A DNA stretch of 64,000 bases. Origin: an uncultured Prevotellaceae bacterium (GTDB taxonomy: Bacteria > Bacteroidota > Bacteroidia > Bacteroidales > Muribaculaceae). A model generated the notes under the pieces. It was not told where the DNA came from. It searched no databases and saw only the letters and a program-made list of their open reading frames with translations. Shown piece by piece: positions 45,204 to 54,452 of the stretch. The stretch lies in NCBI GenBank assembly GCA_900318255.1, contig ONJX01000002.1:112130-176129 (forward strand), written 5' to 3'. Each line of letters starts with the position of its first letter. Positions within the stretch are counted from its first letter, which is position 1. Made by a program: the position numbers and the translations under genes.

Positions 45204-46418
45204 TTATTCGGGGTAGAGCAGGTAGGGGCGGCGTTGTTCTTTGAAGCGTTTCACGTCGTCTTGCCACATAGCGCGAATTTCAGTGGCGCTCTTGCCGGCC
45301 ATGATCATCTCGCGGATGTAGGTGCGGCCAGCGAGCTTGTCGAAGAATGGAGTGAAGAACTTGTCGCCCATGTTCAGGTTGCGATAGGCGTCAATCACAT
45401 ACTCGAGGTTCATGCCCTGGGCAATCACGTCCTCGGCAGCGAGGTTGTGCAGGTCCACGCCATGGCACAGTTTGCCGAGCTGTGGAGGCGTCTTGGCTCC
45501 AGGGCGGCTGGTGGGGGTGAACGAGAAGTCATAGCCCTTCATGAGGGGGTGGCCATAGACCTGGAATGGCCAGTCGGTGCCGCGCCCCAGGCTCACCGGT
45601 GTGCCCTCAAAGTAGCAGGTAGAAGGGTAGAGGTAGATCGAGAGCATGTTGGGCAGGTTGGGCGACGGCGCTATGGGCAGCTTGTAGCGCGTGCTGTGCG
45701 TGTAGTTCTTGCAAGGAATGACGGTGAGCTTCACCCTCTTGCCATCGTTGAGCCATCCCTCGCCGTTGGTCATGAGCGCTATCTCGCCCATGGTCATGCC
45801 ATGCACGGTGGGTATGGGCAGCCATCCCACTCCGCTCTTGAGCTTCATGTCGAGGATGGGGCCATCAACGGTCATGCCGTTGGGGTTAGGGCGGTCCAGG
45901 ACAACAAACTCCTTGCCATAGGCAGCGGCGGCGTCCATCATGTTGACCATAGTTACATAGTAGGTGTAAAAGCGCAGCCCCACGTCCTGAATGTCTGTGA
46001 CGATGACGTCGAAGCGGTCCATCGTCTCCTTGGCGGGCATGCGGCTCTTGCCCTCATAGAGCGAGGCGATGGGTATGCCGGTCTTCTCATCGACGCTGCT
46101 CTTGACGTGTTCGCCGGCGTCGGCCTTGCCGCGAAAGCCGTGCTCGGGCGAGAAGATAGTGGTCACGTTCAGCCCCATCTCTAGCATCAGGTCGAGGGTG
46201 TGCTTGTGGTCGAAGCCCACCACGCCAGTCTGGTTGCTAAGCAGTGCAATGCGCTTGCCCTTGAGCAGCGGCAGGTACTCACTGGTGCGCTCGGCTCCCA
46301 CCACCACCATCTCTGCTGGTAGTGAGGTGGGGCATATCTCGTTACAAATTGTCTCCTGTGCGCTAGTGGTTAAAACGCAGGCAAAGAGCAAAATAAATAA
46401 CACTTTCAAGTGCTTCAT
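45204..46418 (-). CDS. namZ: Exo-beta-N-acetylmuramidase NamZ-like (DUF1343, GH171)
   Basis: A 404-residue exported hydrolase. Signal peptide to about 20 (TTSAQ). The DUF1343 family pattern is clear: KGKRIALLSNQTGVVG, TIFSPEHGFRG, DVIVTDIQDVGLRFYTYY, VVLDRPNPNG, and C-terminal FFDKLAGRTYIREMI. Family members characterised as NamZ release MurNAc from the non-reducing ends of peptidoglycan fragments. The nearby SSS symporter could import the product. Bacteroidota carry this family widely. Confidence 0.9.
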   Translation of the reverse strand: MKHLKVLFILLFACVLTTSAQETICNEICPTSLPAEMVVVGAERTSEYLPLLKGKRIALLSNQTGVVGFDHKHTLDLMLEMGLNVTTIFSPEHGFRGKADAGEHVKSSVDEKTGIPIASLYEGKSRMPAKETMDRFDVIVTDIQDVGLRFYTYYVTMVNMMDAAAAYGKEFVVLDRPNPNGMTVDGPILDMKLKSGVGWLPIPTVHGMTMGEIALMTNGEGWLNDGKRVKLTVIPCKNYTHSTRYKLPIAPSPNLPNMLSIYLYPSTCYFEGTPVSLGRGTDWPFQVYGHPLMKGYDFSFTPTSRPGAKTPPQLGKLCHGVDLHNLAAEDVIAQGMNLEYVIDAYRNLNMGDKFFTPFFDKLAGRTYIREMIMAGKSATEIRAMWQDDVKRFKEQRRPYLLYPE

Positions 46419-46440
46419 GATTAGAATGATTTTAAAACAA

Positions 46441-46448
46441 CAAAGTTA
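46441..46448 (-). promoter_or_regulatory. -7 element of the NamZ-type gene
   Basis: TAACTTTG on the minus strand, 23 bases upstream of the start codon. Exact TAnnTTTG match; -33 weak. Confidence 0.5.
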
Positions 46449-46501
46449 GTGTTTTTCTGCCACAACCACTTGCCCGTTATTCATAAAAAATGTTATAGCA
46501 C

Positions 46502-46532
46502 AAAAAATCGACCCAGCACAAGTGCCGGGTCG
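46502..46532 (-). terminator. Terminator of the coiled-coil gene
   Basis: CGACCC and GCAC pair with GTGC and GGGTCG (46509-46532) with a one-base internal mismatch; on the minus strand it is followed by ATTTTTTG. It lies 40 bases after the stop codon at 46572. Confidence 0.85.
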
Positions 46533-46571
46533 TTTTTAGTTCTTCATTGAAAACAACAAAGCGGTGTGATA

Positions 46572-46931
46572 TTACCTGTTTACACCCTCCAGTTTGTTGA
46601 TTTCTTTCTGGAAGTCAATGGCCTTTTGCTCGGCTTTCTGGCGTTTTTCAACAGCCTTGTTGTAGTTGTCGCGTGCTTTTTCGGCCTTCTTCTCGGCATC
46701 TTTCACTTTTTGCTTAGCCTTTTCCAAGTCTTTGTCGGCATCAGCGATTTTCTTCTCGGCTTTAGCCTCTTCTTTACGTGCTTTGTCAAGGTCTTTCACT
46801 GCCTCGCTATGCTTCTTGTAAAGCTCACTTTTTGCCTTCGATTCCTTGCTCACGTCGTTGAGGTCGGGGGTTGCTGATGCGTTGATGCTCATTGCCATGA
46901 CAACAGCTGCTAATAATGCTAATTTCTTCAT
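46572..46931 (-). CDS. Small exported coiled-coil protein
   Basis: A 119-residue protein. Signal peptide to about 20 (SINASA). The mature part is almost entirely lysine/alanine/glutamate heptads (DKARKEEAKAEKKIADADKD, KVKDAEKKAEKARDNY), i.e. one long coiled coil without cysteine or lipobox. Function unknown; such proteins can act as periplasmic spacers or Lpp-like structural elements, but no anchoring signal is visible. It has its own terminator. Confidence 0.75.
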   Translation of the reverse strand: MKKLALLAAVVMAMSINASATPDLNDVSKESKAKSELYKKHSEAVKDLDKARKEEAKAEKKIADADKDLEKAKQKVKDAEKKAEKARDNYNKAVEKRQKAEQKAIDFQKEINKLEGVNR

Positions 46932-47129
46932 GATTATAAAAAATTAATATTAAGTGTTTTATGTATATTCTTAAAAAAAGTGGTGATGGTCTCAAATTCT
47001 TTATTGCGCAAATTTACAAAGTTTTTTTAAAACAAAAAGTAAATCTTGCAACTAATTCTTGCGAGTGGCGCGTGTTTTCTTTGGCGACATGATGGTCTCA
47101 GCCTTGCCGCACAATTCTTCAGCTACAAA

Positions 47130-48242
47130 TCACCAAGCTTGCAGGTACTGGTAGTCGTCCTGGATTTGTATCCAGTTTTGGTCCATCTCGCGCCAGATGG
47201 AGTAGTGCATGCCCTCGAGCGAGTTCCAGCGCACGTAGAGTTCGAGGCCTGCGGGTGCTGCCACCATTGCCATGATTTGCGGAGCGTGGAAAAATAGGTC
47301 CTTGTCGTAATCCTCTCCGCTGAGGGTGTATTTGTTGTCTTGCGAGAGCTCTTGCCAGTCGTTATAGACCGAAATCACTTCGCCCTCGGCGATGCACACC
47401 ATGGCCACGAGTCCCACCCCATTTTTTGGGGCGAAGAGAGCCATGTAGAAGTGACGCTCGTTGTCGGGGCAGCTGGCGAGCCATTTGGTGGCAATGACGT
47501 GCTGGTTGCCATAGAAGCCATTGATGAGCTGTATTACATCGGGCGATGCGCTCATTTCCTTCTCGCCATTGAGCCAGCGGGTGAAGTTGAGCGGAGTGTG
47601 GTTGTTGAGCCAGGCTTGTGGCACGATGAATGGTGTGGCCTGATAGTCGCTGTAGCCGCGGAACATCTTGCGGGTCATTGCAGCATCGGTCAGGGCAAAG
47701 GTGAAGACTCCGTTCCTGCCGGTGGCTTTCTCGCTCACAAACTTGGCATTGCCAATGTGAGGCTTGAAGATGATGCGATTGTAGGTGCGCTTCATCTTGC
47801 CCACGTCAACGCCCTCGGTAGTCCATGTCTCGTTGTTGGTGGAAAAACGGTTCTTGGCAATCTTAATGTCGTTGAGAAACAGCGGGCGGTGCTTGAGGGT
47901 GACGTCGAGGCTCGCGTTGCGGCCCTCGGTGCTGTAGATGTAGAATAGTGGCTGCCAGTTGATGGTGCCAGTGGGGATGGTGCGTATGCGCTGGGCACCA
48001 TCGCTGTTGGCTTTATAGCAGTAAATCTGCTCCTTAGCATAGTCGGCAACCGAGAACTCGTTGATGCCGTCGCCGTCAACATCGCTGAAGGCATACCAGT
48101 AGGCCAGCTTGTCGTTTGATTTATTGATGTTGAAATTCTCGATAATTGAGGGAAGGTGGCGCTGCACGGCAGCAGGCATTTGCGCCATGGCAACAGCAGT
48201 GCAGCAGCACAACAGAAGCATCAATGTAAGTATTTTTTTCAT
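47130..48242 (-). CDS. Exported protein of unknown function with one EF-hand-like loop
   Basis: A 370-residue exported protein (signal peptide to about 20, AVAMAQ). I do not recognise a family over its whole length. FSDVDGDGINEFSVADY near residue 50 resembles a calcium-binding FG-GAP/EF-hand loop of a propeller blade. Later segments are rich in aromatic residues (YWYAF, FYIYSTEG, YVRWNSLEGMHYSIWREMDQNW), suggesting a beta-rich ligand-binding surface protein. It begins 31 bases downstream of the SGNH esterase gene and is probably cotranscribed. Confidence 0.75.
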   Translation of the reverse strand: MKKILTLMLLLCCCTAVAMAQMPAAVQRHLPSIIENFNINKSNDKLAYWYAFSDVDGDGINEFSVADYAKEQIYCYKANSDGAQRIRTIPTGTINWQPLFYIYSTEGRNASLDVTLKHRPLFLNDIKIAKNRFSTNNETWTTEGVDVGKMKRTYNRIIFKPHIGNAKFVSEKATGRNGVFTFALTDAAMTRKMFRGYSDYQATPFIVPQAWLNNHTPLNFTRWLNGEKEMSASPDVIQLINGFYGNQHVIATKWLASCPDNERHFYMALFAPKNGVGLVAMVCIAEGEVISVYNDWQELSQDNKYTLSGEDYDKDLFFHAPQIMAMVAAPAGLELYVRWNSLEGMHYSIWREMDQNWIQIQDDYQYLQAW

Positions 48243-48273
48243 AATAGGATAATTTTTAGAATATAATGGTAAG

Positions 48274-49434
48274 CTATTCTTGATTAGGCACTGGTGTGCC
48301 GTTGAGCACGGCCTCTAGGTAGGGCTTGAGCTTTTGGGCGTAGAAGTAAAAACCGAGGTCGGTGAGGTGGATGCCATCGACCGTGCCTTCGCAGTCGGGA
48401 CCGTAGAGGTCGCGGCGGTCTATGTAGTAGAGGTTGCGAGGGTTCTCGGCTTTGAGCCTGAGGTAGTTCTTGCGATACTCGGCATTCTTCTCGGGCAGGT
48501 ACTGGCTGTAGAAGCCGCTATAGCGCTCGTAGCTGTATTCCTGGCCCTCGACCATGAAGATGGGCACCTCGGGGCGCAGGTCGCGCAGCGTCTTGACGAA
48601 GCCATAGGTCACGGTGTCGCACATGAGCTTGGTGCAGTTGGGGATGGGGTCGAGGATATAGGCATCAACGTGCGGGATTGCTGCCATGGCGCGTGCCATG
48701 CAGCTGTCCATCTTGCCCTCGCCGCTGAAACCCAGGTTCACGCACTCCACATCGAGGTCGCGCTGCAAGATGCTCGTGGCCACCATGCCGGTGCGCGAGG
48801 CGCAGCCACCGTGCATGATGCTGGTGCCGTAGAACACCAGCTTCTTCTCGCGGCGTGGGCTGTTGACCTTGGGCTGAGTGATCTGTGCGCTAGGCTCGAT
48901 GCCTATCTCCATCCAGTTGATGCCGTCGTAGAGCGGCAGGTAGATCATGTACTCATGCCAGCGGCCGTCGAGGCGGTCGATATACACCTTGCTCTGGATG
49001 GAGTCCTTGCGTGGACCCTCGCCCTTGTAGCTGTAGTCGCGGTAGGGGCGGTTGCAGTTCACAAAGCGCCATGTGCCGTCGTCGTCGAGGATGTAGAGGT
49101 CGGTGCCCTTGATGCCGGTGTCGGCCATGTGAGCCATGTGGAAGTTGCTCATCAGGTTGTAGCGCACCGCCACGCAATGGCTGTTGGTGGCAAAGCGTAT
49201 GCCTATGCCCGCCGAGTTCTTGGCGCGGTCCCATAGCGTCTCGCGCACGCTGTCCTTGAGCGTGGCAGGGATGCGGGTGAAGGGCGTGAGGGTGTTGTCC
49301 CACCCCTTGTTAATCATGCGAAAGCGCAGTGCGTCATAGAACTGTAGCGTGTCGAGGCTCGTGAAGTCCTGGGCTGTTGAGGCGCCTGCGGTCAACGCCA
49401 CAACCACAGCAAGAAGTATTCGTTTTATTGTCAT
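48274..49434 (-). CDS. Exported SGNH-hydrolase esterase
   Basis: A 386-residue enzyme. Signal peptide to about 21 (GASTAQ). An N-terminal jelly-roll-like domain (about 25-190) precedes the SGNH/GDSL hydrolase domain: block I FYGTSIMHGG with nucleophile S205, block II GFSGEG, block III DPIPN, block V DGIH (D353, H356). Family members remove acetyl or acyl groups from polysaccharides. The block I form GTSI instead of GDS is typical of this two-domain subgroup. Substrate not known. Confidence 0.87.
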   Translation of the reverse strand: MTIKRILLAVVVALTAGASTAQDFTSLDTLQFYDALRFRMINKGWDNTLTPFTRIPATLKDSVRETLWDRAKNSAGIGIRFATNSHCVAVRYNLMSNFHMAHMADTGIKGTDLYILDDDGTWRFVNCNRPYRDYSYKGEGPRKDSIQSKVYIDRLDGRWHEYMIYLPLYDGINWMEIGIEPSAQITQPKVNSPRREKKLVFYGTSIMHGGCASRTGMVATSILQRDLDVECVNLGFSGEGKMDSCMARAMAAIPHVDAYILDPIPNCTKLMCDTVTYGFVKTLRDLRPEVPIFMVEGQEYSYERYSGFYSQYLPEKNAEYRKNYLRLKAENPRNLYYIDRRDLYGPDCEGTVDGIHLTDLGFYFYAQKLKPYLEAVLNGTPVPNQE

Positions 49435-49498
49435 TGAGGGATGATGTTTTGTAACTCAAGTTCCGGAAGTAGCCGAAACATGAATTTGTAATGACAAA

Positions 49499-49540
49499 AC
49501 ACGGTCGGCCGCCTCAGTGTGAGTGGGTGCCCGACCGTGT
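49499..49540 (-). terminator. Terminator of the OmpA-type lipoprotein gene
   Basis: ACACGGTCGG (49499-49508) pairs perfectly with CCGACCGTGT (49531-49540). On the minus strand TTTTGTC follows. On the plus strand a run of eight T follows, so the hairpin could also stop transcription from the other side. Confidence 0.8.
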
Positions 49541-49583
49541 CCTTTTTTTTCTTCTCTCTTAAGCTAGTCTAGAAATCTCGGGA

Positions 49584-50273
49584 TTATTTGAGAGTACCAG
49601 CCTCAGCTTGCTGAATCATTGTCTCGTCGGCAGTGATGTAAACCTCCACACGACGGTTCTGGGCGCGACCCTCTTTAGTGTCGTTGCTGGCTACGGGGTA
49701 GTCGTAGGCCAAGCCCTGAGTCTCCATGCGATAGCTCTCTACACCGCTGTTTACCAGATAGTCCTTAACGGCGTTGGCGCGGTTGAGCGAGAGTTTCTCG
49801 TTCACGGCACGCGAGCCAGTGTTGTCGGTGTGACCAAAGATTTGCACGTTGGTGTTAGGATCGTTTCTCAGCGAGGTGGCAAAACGGGTCAAGGCGTTCT
49901 TGGCAGGAGCCTTGAGGGCATACTTGCCAGTGTCGAAGAGGATACCCTCGTCAAAGGTCACCTGGATGCCAGTGTAGCCGTTGTTGTCGGTAACAGTGGT
50001 CACCGATGCTCCCTGGATAGCTGCCAGCTCGTCGGCCTTCTTCTGCATGTGCTTGCCAATGAGAGTGCCAGCAACGCCGCCGGCAACAGCGCCAATAGCG
50101 CCACCAATGGCAGCACCCTTGCCCTTGCCAATCAAGGCACCAATGCCTGCGCCGAGGGCAGCACCGCCGCCGCCGCCAATGAGGCCGCCTTTCAATGTTT
50201 TACTCATTGAACCACATCCACTAAAAGAAAAGAGCAACGCAGCGCTCATGAAAAGACATAAAAATTTCTTCAT
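49584..50273 (-). CDS. OmpA-family lipoprotein with glycine zipper
   Basis: A 229-residue lipoprotein: lipobox FSGC (Cys20). Residues 28-75 are a glycine-zipper segment (GGLIGGGGGAALGAGIGALIG, GGAIGAVAGGVAGTLIG). Residues 100-220 form an OmpA C-terminal peptidoglycan-binding domain (FDTGKYALKAPAKNALTRFATSL, IFGHTDNTGSRAVNEKLSLNRANAV, EGRAQNRRVEVYI). It ties the outer membrane to the cell wall, like Pal/YiaD. Own promoter and terminator. Confidence 0.93.
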   Translation of the reverse strand: MKKFLCLFMSAALLFSFSGCGSMSKTLKGGLIGGGGGAALGAGIGALIGKGKGAAIGGAIGAVAGGVAGTLIGKHMQKKADELAAIQGASVTTVTDNNGYTGIQVTFDEGILFDTGKYALKAPAKNALTRFATSLRNDPNTNVQIFGHTDNTGSRAVNEKLSLNRANAVKDYLVNSGVESYRMETQGLAYDYPVASNDTKEGRAQNRRVEVYITADETMIQQAEAGTLK

Positions 50274-50334
50274 AATAGAACTATTTTTAAAGAATTAATA
50301 AATAATATAATGTGTCTATAGTTTAAATGCGTCA

Positions 50335-50366
50335 CAAAAGTAAATACTTTTCTTGTAAATCACAAA
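50335..50366 (-). promoter_or_regulatory. Promoter of the OmpA-type lipoprotein gene
   Basis: TTTG (50363-50366), 20-bp spacer, TACTTTTG (50335-50342) on the minus strand; full consensus. Leader of about 55 bases. Confidence 0.82.
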
Positions 50367-50435
50367 TTATGAGCAAAAAAAGTATCAATCTCGCCCTATA
50401 AACACTTAATAATAAGAAATACTGCATCAAGAAAT

Positions 50436-50478
50436 GAAAAAAACTGCATCGACAGTTGTCACACACCTCGATGCAGTT
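50436..50478 (-). terminator. Terminator of mscL
   Basis: AACTGCATCGA (50442-50452) pairs perfectly with TCGATGCAGTT (50468-50478); on the minus strand TTTTTTC follows. A partial copy of the left arm (ACTGCATCAA) lies 20 bases further on. Confidence 0.85.
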
Positions 50479-50503
50479 AGTCATAGACAAATATCAGTTG
50501 TGA

Positions 50504-50929
50504 TTATTTGTTCTTGAGCAAGTCGCGAATCTCGCCAAGAAGTTTCTCCTCGTTGCTGGGTTCGGGCTCGGGAGCGGGCTCTTCCTCCTTCTTCTTGATT
50601 ATCTTGTTCATCAGCTTGATGACAATGAAGATACACAGTGCAATGATGAGGAAATCAATGACATTCTGGATGAATTGGCCATAGGCAAAAACTGCTCCAA
50701 CTTCTTTGGCTTTCTCTAATGACATTCCATCTTTAATTGCATCGGAAAGAGGAATATACAAGTTGGTGAAATCCACATTGCCAACGAGCTTCCCCACAAG
50801 TGGCATGATAACATCGTCAACGAGAGAGCTAACAATCTTACCAAACGCGCCGCCAATGATAACACCAACAGCCATGTCCATTACGTTGCCCTTCATGGCA
50901 AACTCTTTAAATTCTTTAATAAAACCCAT
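50504..50929 (-). CDS. mscL: Large-conductance mechanosensitive channel
   Basis: A 141-residue homopentameric channel that releases solutes on osmotic downshock. It starts [44 protein letters not shown], the conserved first helix and gate, and has a second helix near 85-110 ([22 protein letters not shown]). The charged C-terminal bundle is intact. Confidence 0.97.
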   Translation of the reverse strand: MGFIKEFKEFAMKGNVMDMAVGVIIGGAFGKIVSSLVDDVIMPLVGKLVGNVDFTNLYIPLSDAIKDGMSLEKAKEVGAVFAYGQFIQNVIDFLIIALCIFIVIKLMNKIIKKKEEEPAPEPEPSNEEKLLGEIRDLLKNK

Positions 50930-51050
50930 AGTGTTATATTTATTTAGAAGTTAATAAATTAGGTGATTTCAAAACTATTAAACAATCTTAATTAGGCAAA
51001 CTACCGTCAATATTTTACTGCTAATATTCACCTTTTTACAAAAAAAACAC

Positions 51051-51058
51051 TAATTTTG
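51051..51058 (+). promoter_or_regulatory. -7 element of gapA
   Basis: TAATTTTG, exact match to TAnnTTTG; the -33 region is T-rich without a clean TTTG. A leader of about 110 bases precedes gapA. The rest of the 50930-51175 gap is AT-rich. Confidence 0.55.
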
Positions 51059-51172
51059 CAGTCGAAAAGATTGGGTGCAAAATGCCACCGGCTTTTCGTG
51101 ATATCGCAATAGCATTTGCAAAGATAATACTTTTTAGGCAATAATAATTATTTTTTTTAAACAATTTACTAA

Positions 51173-52213
<1,041 letters not shown>

Positions 52214-52240
52214 TCGACAGCACCGATTTTCACTTACCAC

Positions 52241-52279
52241 AAGAGCCTGACTTGCACCACAGCAAGCCAGGCTCTTTCG
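52241..52279 (+). terminator. Terminator of gapA
   Basis: AAGAGCCTG and CTTGC pair with GCAAG and CAGGCTCTT (52241-52276) with one mismatch; TTTCG follows. It lies 27 bases after the gapA stop. Confidence 0.75.
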
Positions 52280-52307
52280 CTAACCACCAGCAAAACCAAG
52301 CAACCAA

Positions 52308-52421
52308 AAATCGGACAAAAAGAACCGACCCCAATTAGTTCAAATTGGACAAAATCGGACAAAGAGAACCGTCCCCAATTAGTTCAAATTGGGGAAAATC
52401 GGACAAAAAGAACCGACCCCT
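52308..52421. repeat. 44-bp tandem repeat array
   Basis: Two full units and a partial third, starting at 52308, 52352 and 52396. Each begins AAATCGGACAAA and continues GAACCGACCCC or GAACCGTCCCC, then CCAATT-AGTTC-AAATTGG, a small hairpin. It fills most of the gap between the gapA terminator and the lgt promoter; nothing coding was seen in 52214-52590. The unit resembles dispersed GGGGACGGTTC-type repeats of other genomes, from memory only. Confidence 0.75.
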
Positions 52422-52555
52422 TTTTCCGTTTTTTTATGTTTGTTATGATTTTTATGTGGATTTTAAGGTTGTGGTTGTATTGTTTTGTTTGTTGTTGCTG
52501 TGTGATGGTGATGAACAATAGGTGATGAAATGGTCGCTGATTGGCAAAAAAGTAT

Positions 52556-52563
52556 TATCTTTG
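52556..52563 (+). promoter_or_regulatory. -7 element of lgt
   Basis: TATCTTTG, exact TAnnTTTG match, 28 bases upstream of the lgt start. No clear -33. Confidence 0.5.
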
Positions 52564-52590
52564 TGGCACATTAATTAAAAAATAGCAAAA

Positions 52591-53472
52591 ATGTTGAATT
52601 TCATAACTTGGACGGCTAATCCTAACCTCTACGACGGTTTTGTGACTGTTAGGTGGTATGGGTTGATGTTTGCCATAGGGTTTCTCGTTGGCTACGAGAT
52701 AGTTTACCGCATCTTCAAGCATGAGGGTGCTCCCGAGCGCTGGTTGGCTCCGCTGTTTTTCTATGTGGTGATAGCCACGGTGCTTGGTGCCCGGCTTGGT
52801 CATGTGTTTTTTTATGAATGGGACCATTACAGCCAGCATCCTGGCGACATTCTCAAGATTTGGGAGGGCGGCCTTGCGAGCCATGGCGGCACCATAGGCA
52901 TCATCATCGCCATTTTCATCTATAGCTGGGCGGTGACTAAGAAGAGTGTGTTGTGGACTCTCGACCGCCTATGCATCCCCATAGGCTTTGTGGGGGCGTT
53001 GATTCGTCTGGGCAACTTGATGAATCATGAGATTTATGGCGGTCCCACCGACTTGCCTTGGGGCTTTTGCTTCATAAGGAATATAAACCAATATATGCAA
53101 GGTGCTGAGCCCGTTTTCACGCCGCCTTGCCATCCCACTCAAATTTATGAGGCGCTGTGCTACCTGCTGGTGTTTGCCGTGTGCATGTGGCTCTACTGGC
53201 GTCGTAATGCTCAGGAGCGTCCGGGCTTCATCCTGGGTGTGTTCCTGATAGGCATCTTTGCCTCACGTTTCTTCATTGAGTTTGTCAAGGAGGTGCAAGT
53301 GGGCTGGGAGGAGAGCATGCGCAGCAGCATTGGTCTTGACCAGGGTCAGCTGTTGAGCATCCCGTTTGTTGTTGCGGGTGTGTGGCTGGTGGTGCGCGCG
53401 TTGCGTCGTCCTCGCGAGGCACTCAACTACCCCAACCAGTTTAGTGATGCCAAAGAAAAGAGTGATAAATAG
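52591..53472 (+). CDS. lgt: Prolipoprotein diacylglyceryl transferase
   Basis: A 293-residue inner-membrane enzyme that adds diacylglycerol to the lipobox cysteine of lipoproteins such as the SusD-, SusE- and BtuG-like ones here. Seven transmembrane helices are expected. Motifs: VRWYGLMFAIGFLVGY, LASHGGTIG (catalytic His region), RLGNLMNHEIYG (the Lgt signature) and FASRFFIEFVKE. Confidence 0.97.
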   Translation: MLNFITWTANPNLYDGFVTVRWYGLMFAIGFLVGYEIVYRIFKHEGAPERWLAPLFFYVVIATVLGARLGHVFFYEWDHYSQHPGDILKIWEGGLASHGGTIGIIIAIFIYSWAVTKKSVLWTLDRLCIPIGFVGALIRLGNLMNHEIYGGPTDLPWGFCFIRNINQYMQGAEPVFTPPCHPTQIYEALCYLLVFAVCMWLYWRRNAQERPGFILGVFLIGIFASRFFIEFVKEVQVGWEESMRSSIGLDQGQLLSIPFVVAGVWLVVRALRRPREALNYPNQFSDAKEKSDK

Positions 53473-53505
53473 AGTGAAAATATTTTTAGTTTGCAGTTTT
53501 TTCTA

Positions 53506-53513
53506 TAACTTTG
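53506..53513 (+). promoter_or_regulatory. -7 element of the SDR gene
   Basis: TAACTTTG, exact match to TAnnTTTG, 27 bases before the start codon. The -33 region is T-rich but lacks TTTG at the right distance. Confidence 0.5.
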
Positions 53514-53540
53514 CAGATGTTACTATAAGCAAATAAAATA

Positions 53541-54395
53541 ATGAATCAAGAAGACCAGACAATTACCAAGCCATTATATGTTGTGACAGGTGCCACAGGA
53601 GCGATGGGTCGCGTGATATGCAAGCGGCTGGCATCGCAAGAGAAGGCGTTGATTCTTGCTTGCCGCGATATGGATAAGGGACACAAACTGGCAAAAGAGC
53701 TGAAGTCTATCACCTCTAACGACGACATCACGGTGATGCATCTCGACCTGAGCTCGTTTGCTCGTGTCAAGGCCTTTGTTGCTGAGCTTAGCGAGCTGAA
53801 GCGTCCTGTTGCCGCGTTGATCAACAACTCGGCTGTGCTCACTCGCCGCCGTAAGACATCGGTCGATGGCTATGAGTTGACTATCCAGGTCAACTTCCTG
53901 AGCACGGTGTTGCTGTCGATGCTCATAGTGCCAATGTTTCAGGAGAAGGGAGGCCGCATAGTGATGACTACCTCGCTGATGCGCAACTTCACGTCGCTGC
54001 CCTATGAGTTTCCTGCTGTTAACAACTTTGTGCCTCTCACCACCTTTGCTCAGAGCAAGCTGGCGCTGACGTTGTTCTCGATTTACATGTCCACGACGCT
54101 ACGCACTCGCCATGTGAATGTGAACTGTGCCGATCCTGGGCTTATCAATGCCGGGATGCTCACGCTGAGCCACTGGTTTGACAAGCTGCGCGACCATGTG
54201 GGTCAGACACTTATTCACAACCCTGAGGATGGTGCCATTGCAGCGATGCGTGCTCTGGAATCGAGCGACACAGGTTTCATCTTCAAGGGCTTGGATCGCC
54301 AGGTGAAGACCAGTAGCCTGTTGAAGAACCGTGAGGTGTTTATAAAGTTGTGCAACGACACTATGCGCATTATCAAGGCCGAGATGCCGTCTTGA
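53541..54395 (+). CDS. Short-chain dehydrogenase/reductase
   Basis: A 284-residue Rossmann-fold oxidoreductase. The cofactor motif is TGATGAMGRVIC (TGxxxGxG form altered at the last Gly: AMG), with NNSA near residue 95, and a Ser-(Tyr) region around MTTSLMRNF and FVPLTTFAQSKLAL. The expected catalytic YxxxK is replaced by FAQSK, so Tyr is missing and activity is doubtful. It resembles the retinol-dehydrogenase/WWOX-like branch. Substrate unknown. Confidence 0.8.
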   Translation: MNQEDQTITKPLYVVTGATGAMGRVICKRLASQEKALILACRDMDKGHKLAKELKSITSNDDITVMHLDLSSFARVKAFVAELSELKRPVAALINNSAVLTRRRKTSVDGYELTIQVNFLSTVLLSMLIVPMFQEKGGRIVMTTSLMRNFTSLPYEFPAVNNFVPLTTFAQSKLALTLFSIYMSTTLRTRHVNVNCADPGLINAGMLTLSHWFDKLRDHVGQTLIHNPEDGAIAAMRALESSDTGFIFKGLDRQVKTSSLLKNREVFIKLCNDTMRIIKAEMPS

Positions 54396-54452
54396 TAATG
54401 CTCAATGTATAATGCACGATGCGCTTGCAACGATTTAAATTGACAATTCTCT

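Noticed and set aside
52308..52421. CRISPR array
   Set aside because: The 44-bp units are contiguous tandem repeats without unique spacers, and no cas genes lie near.
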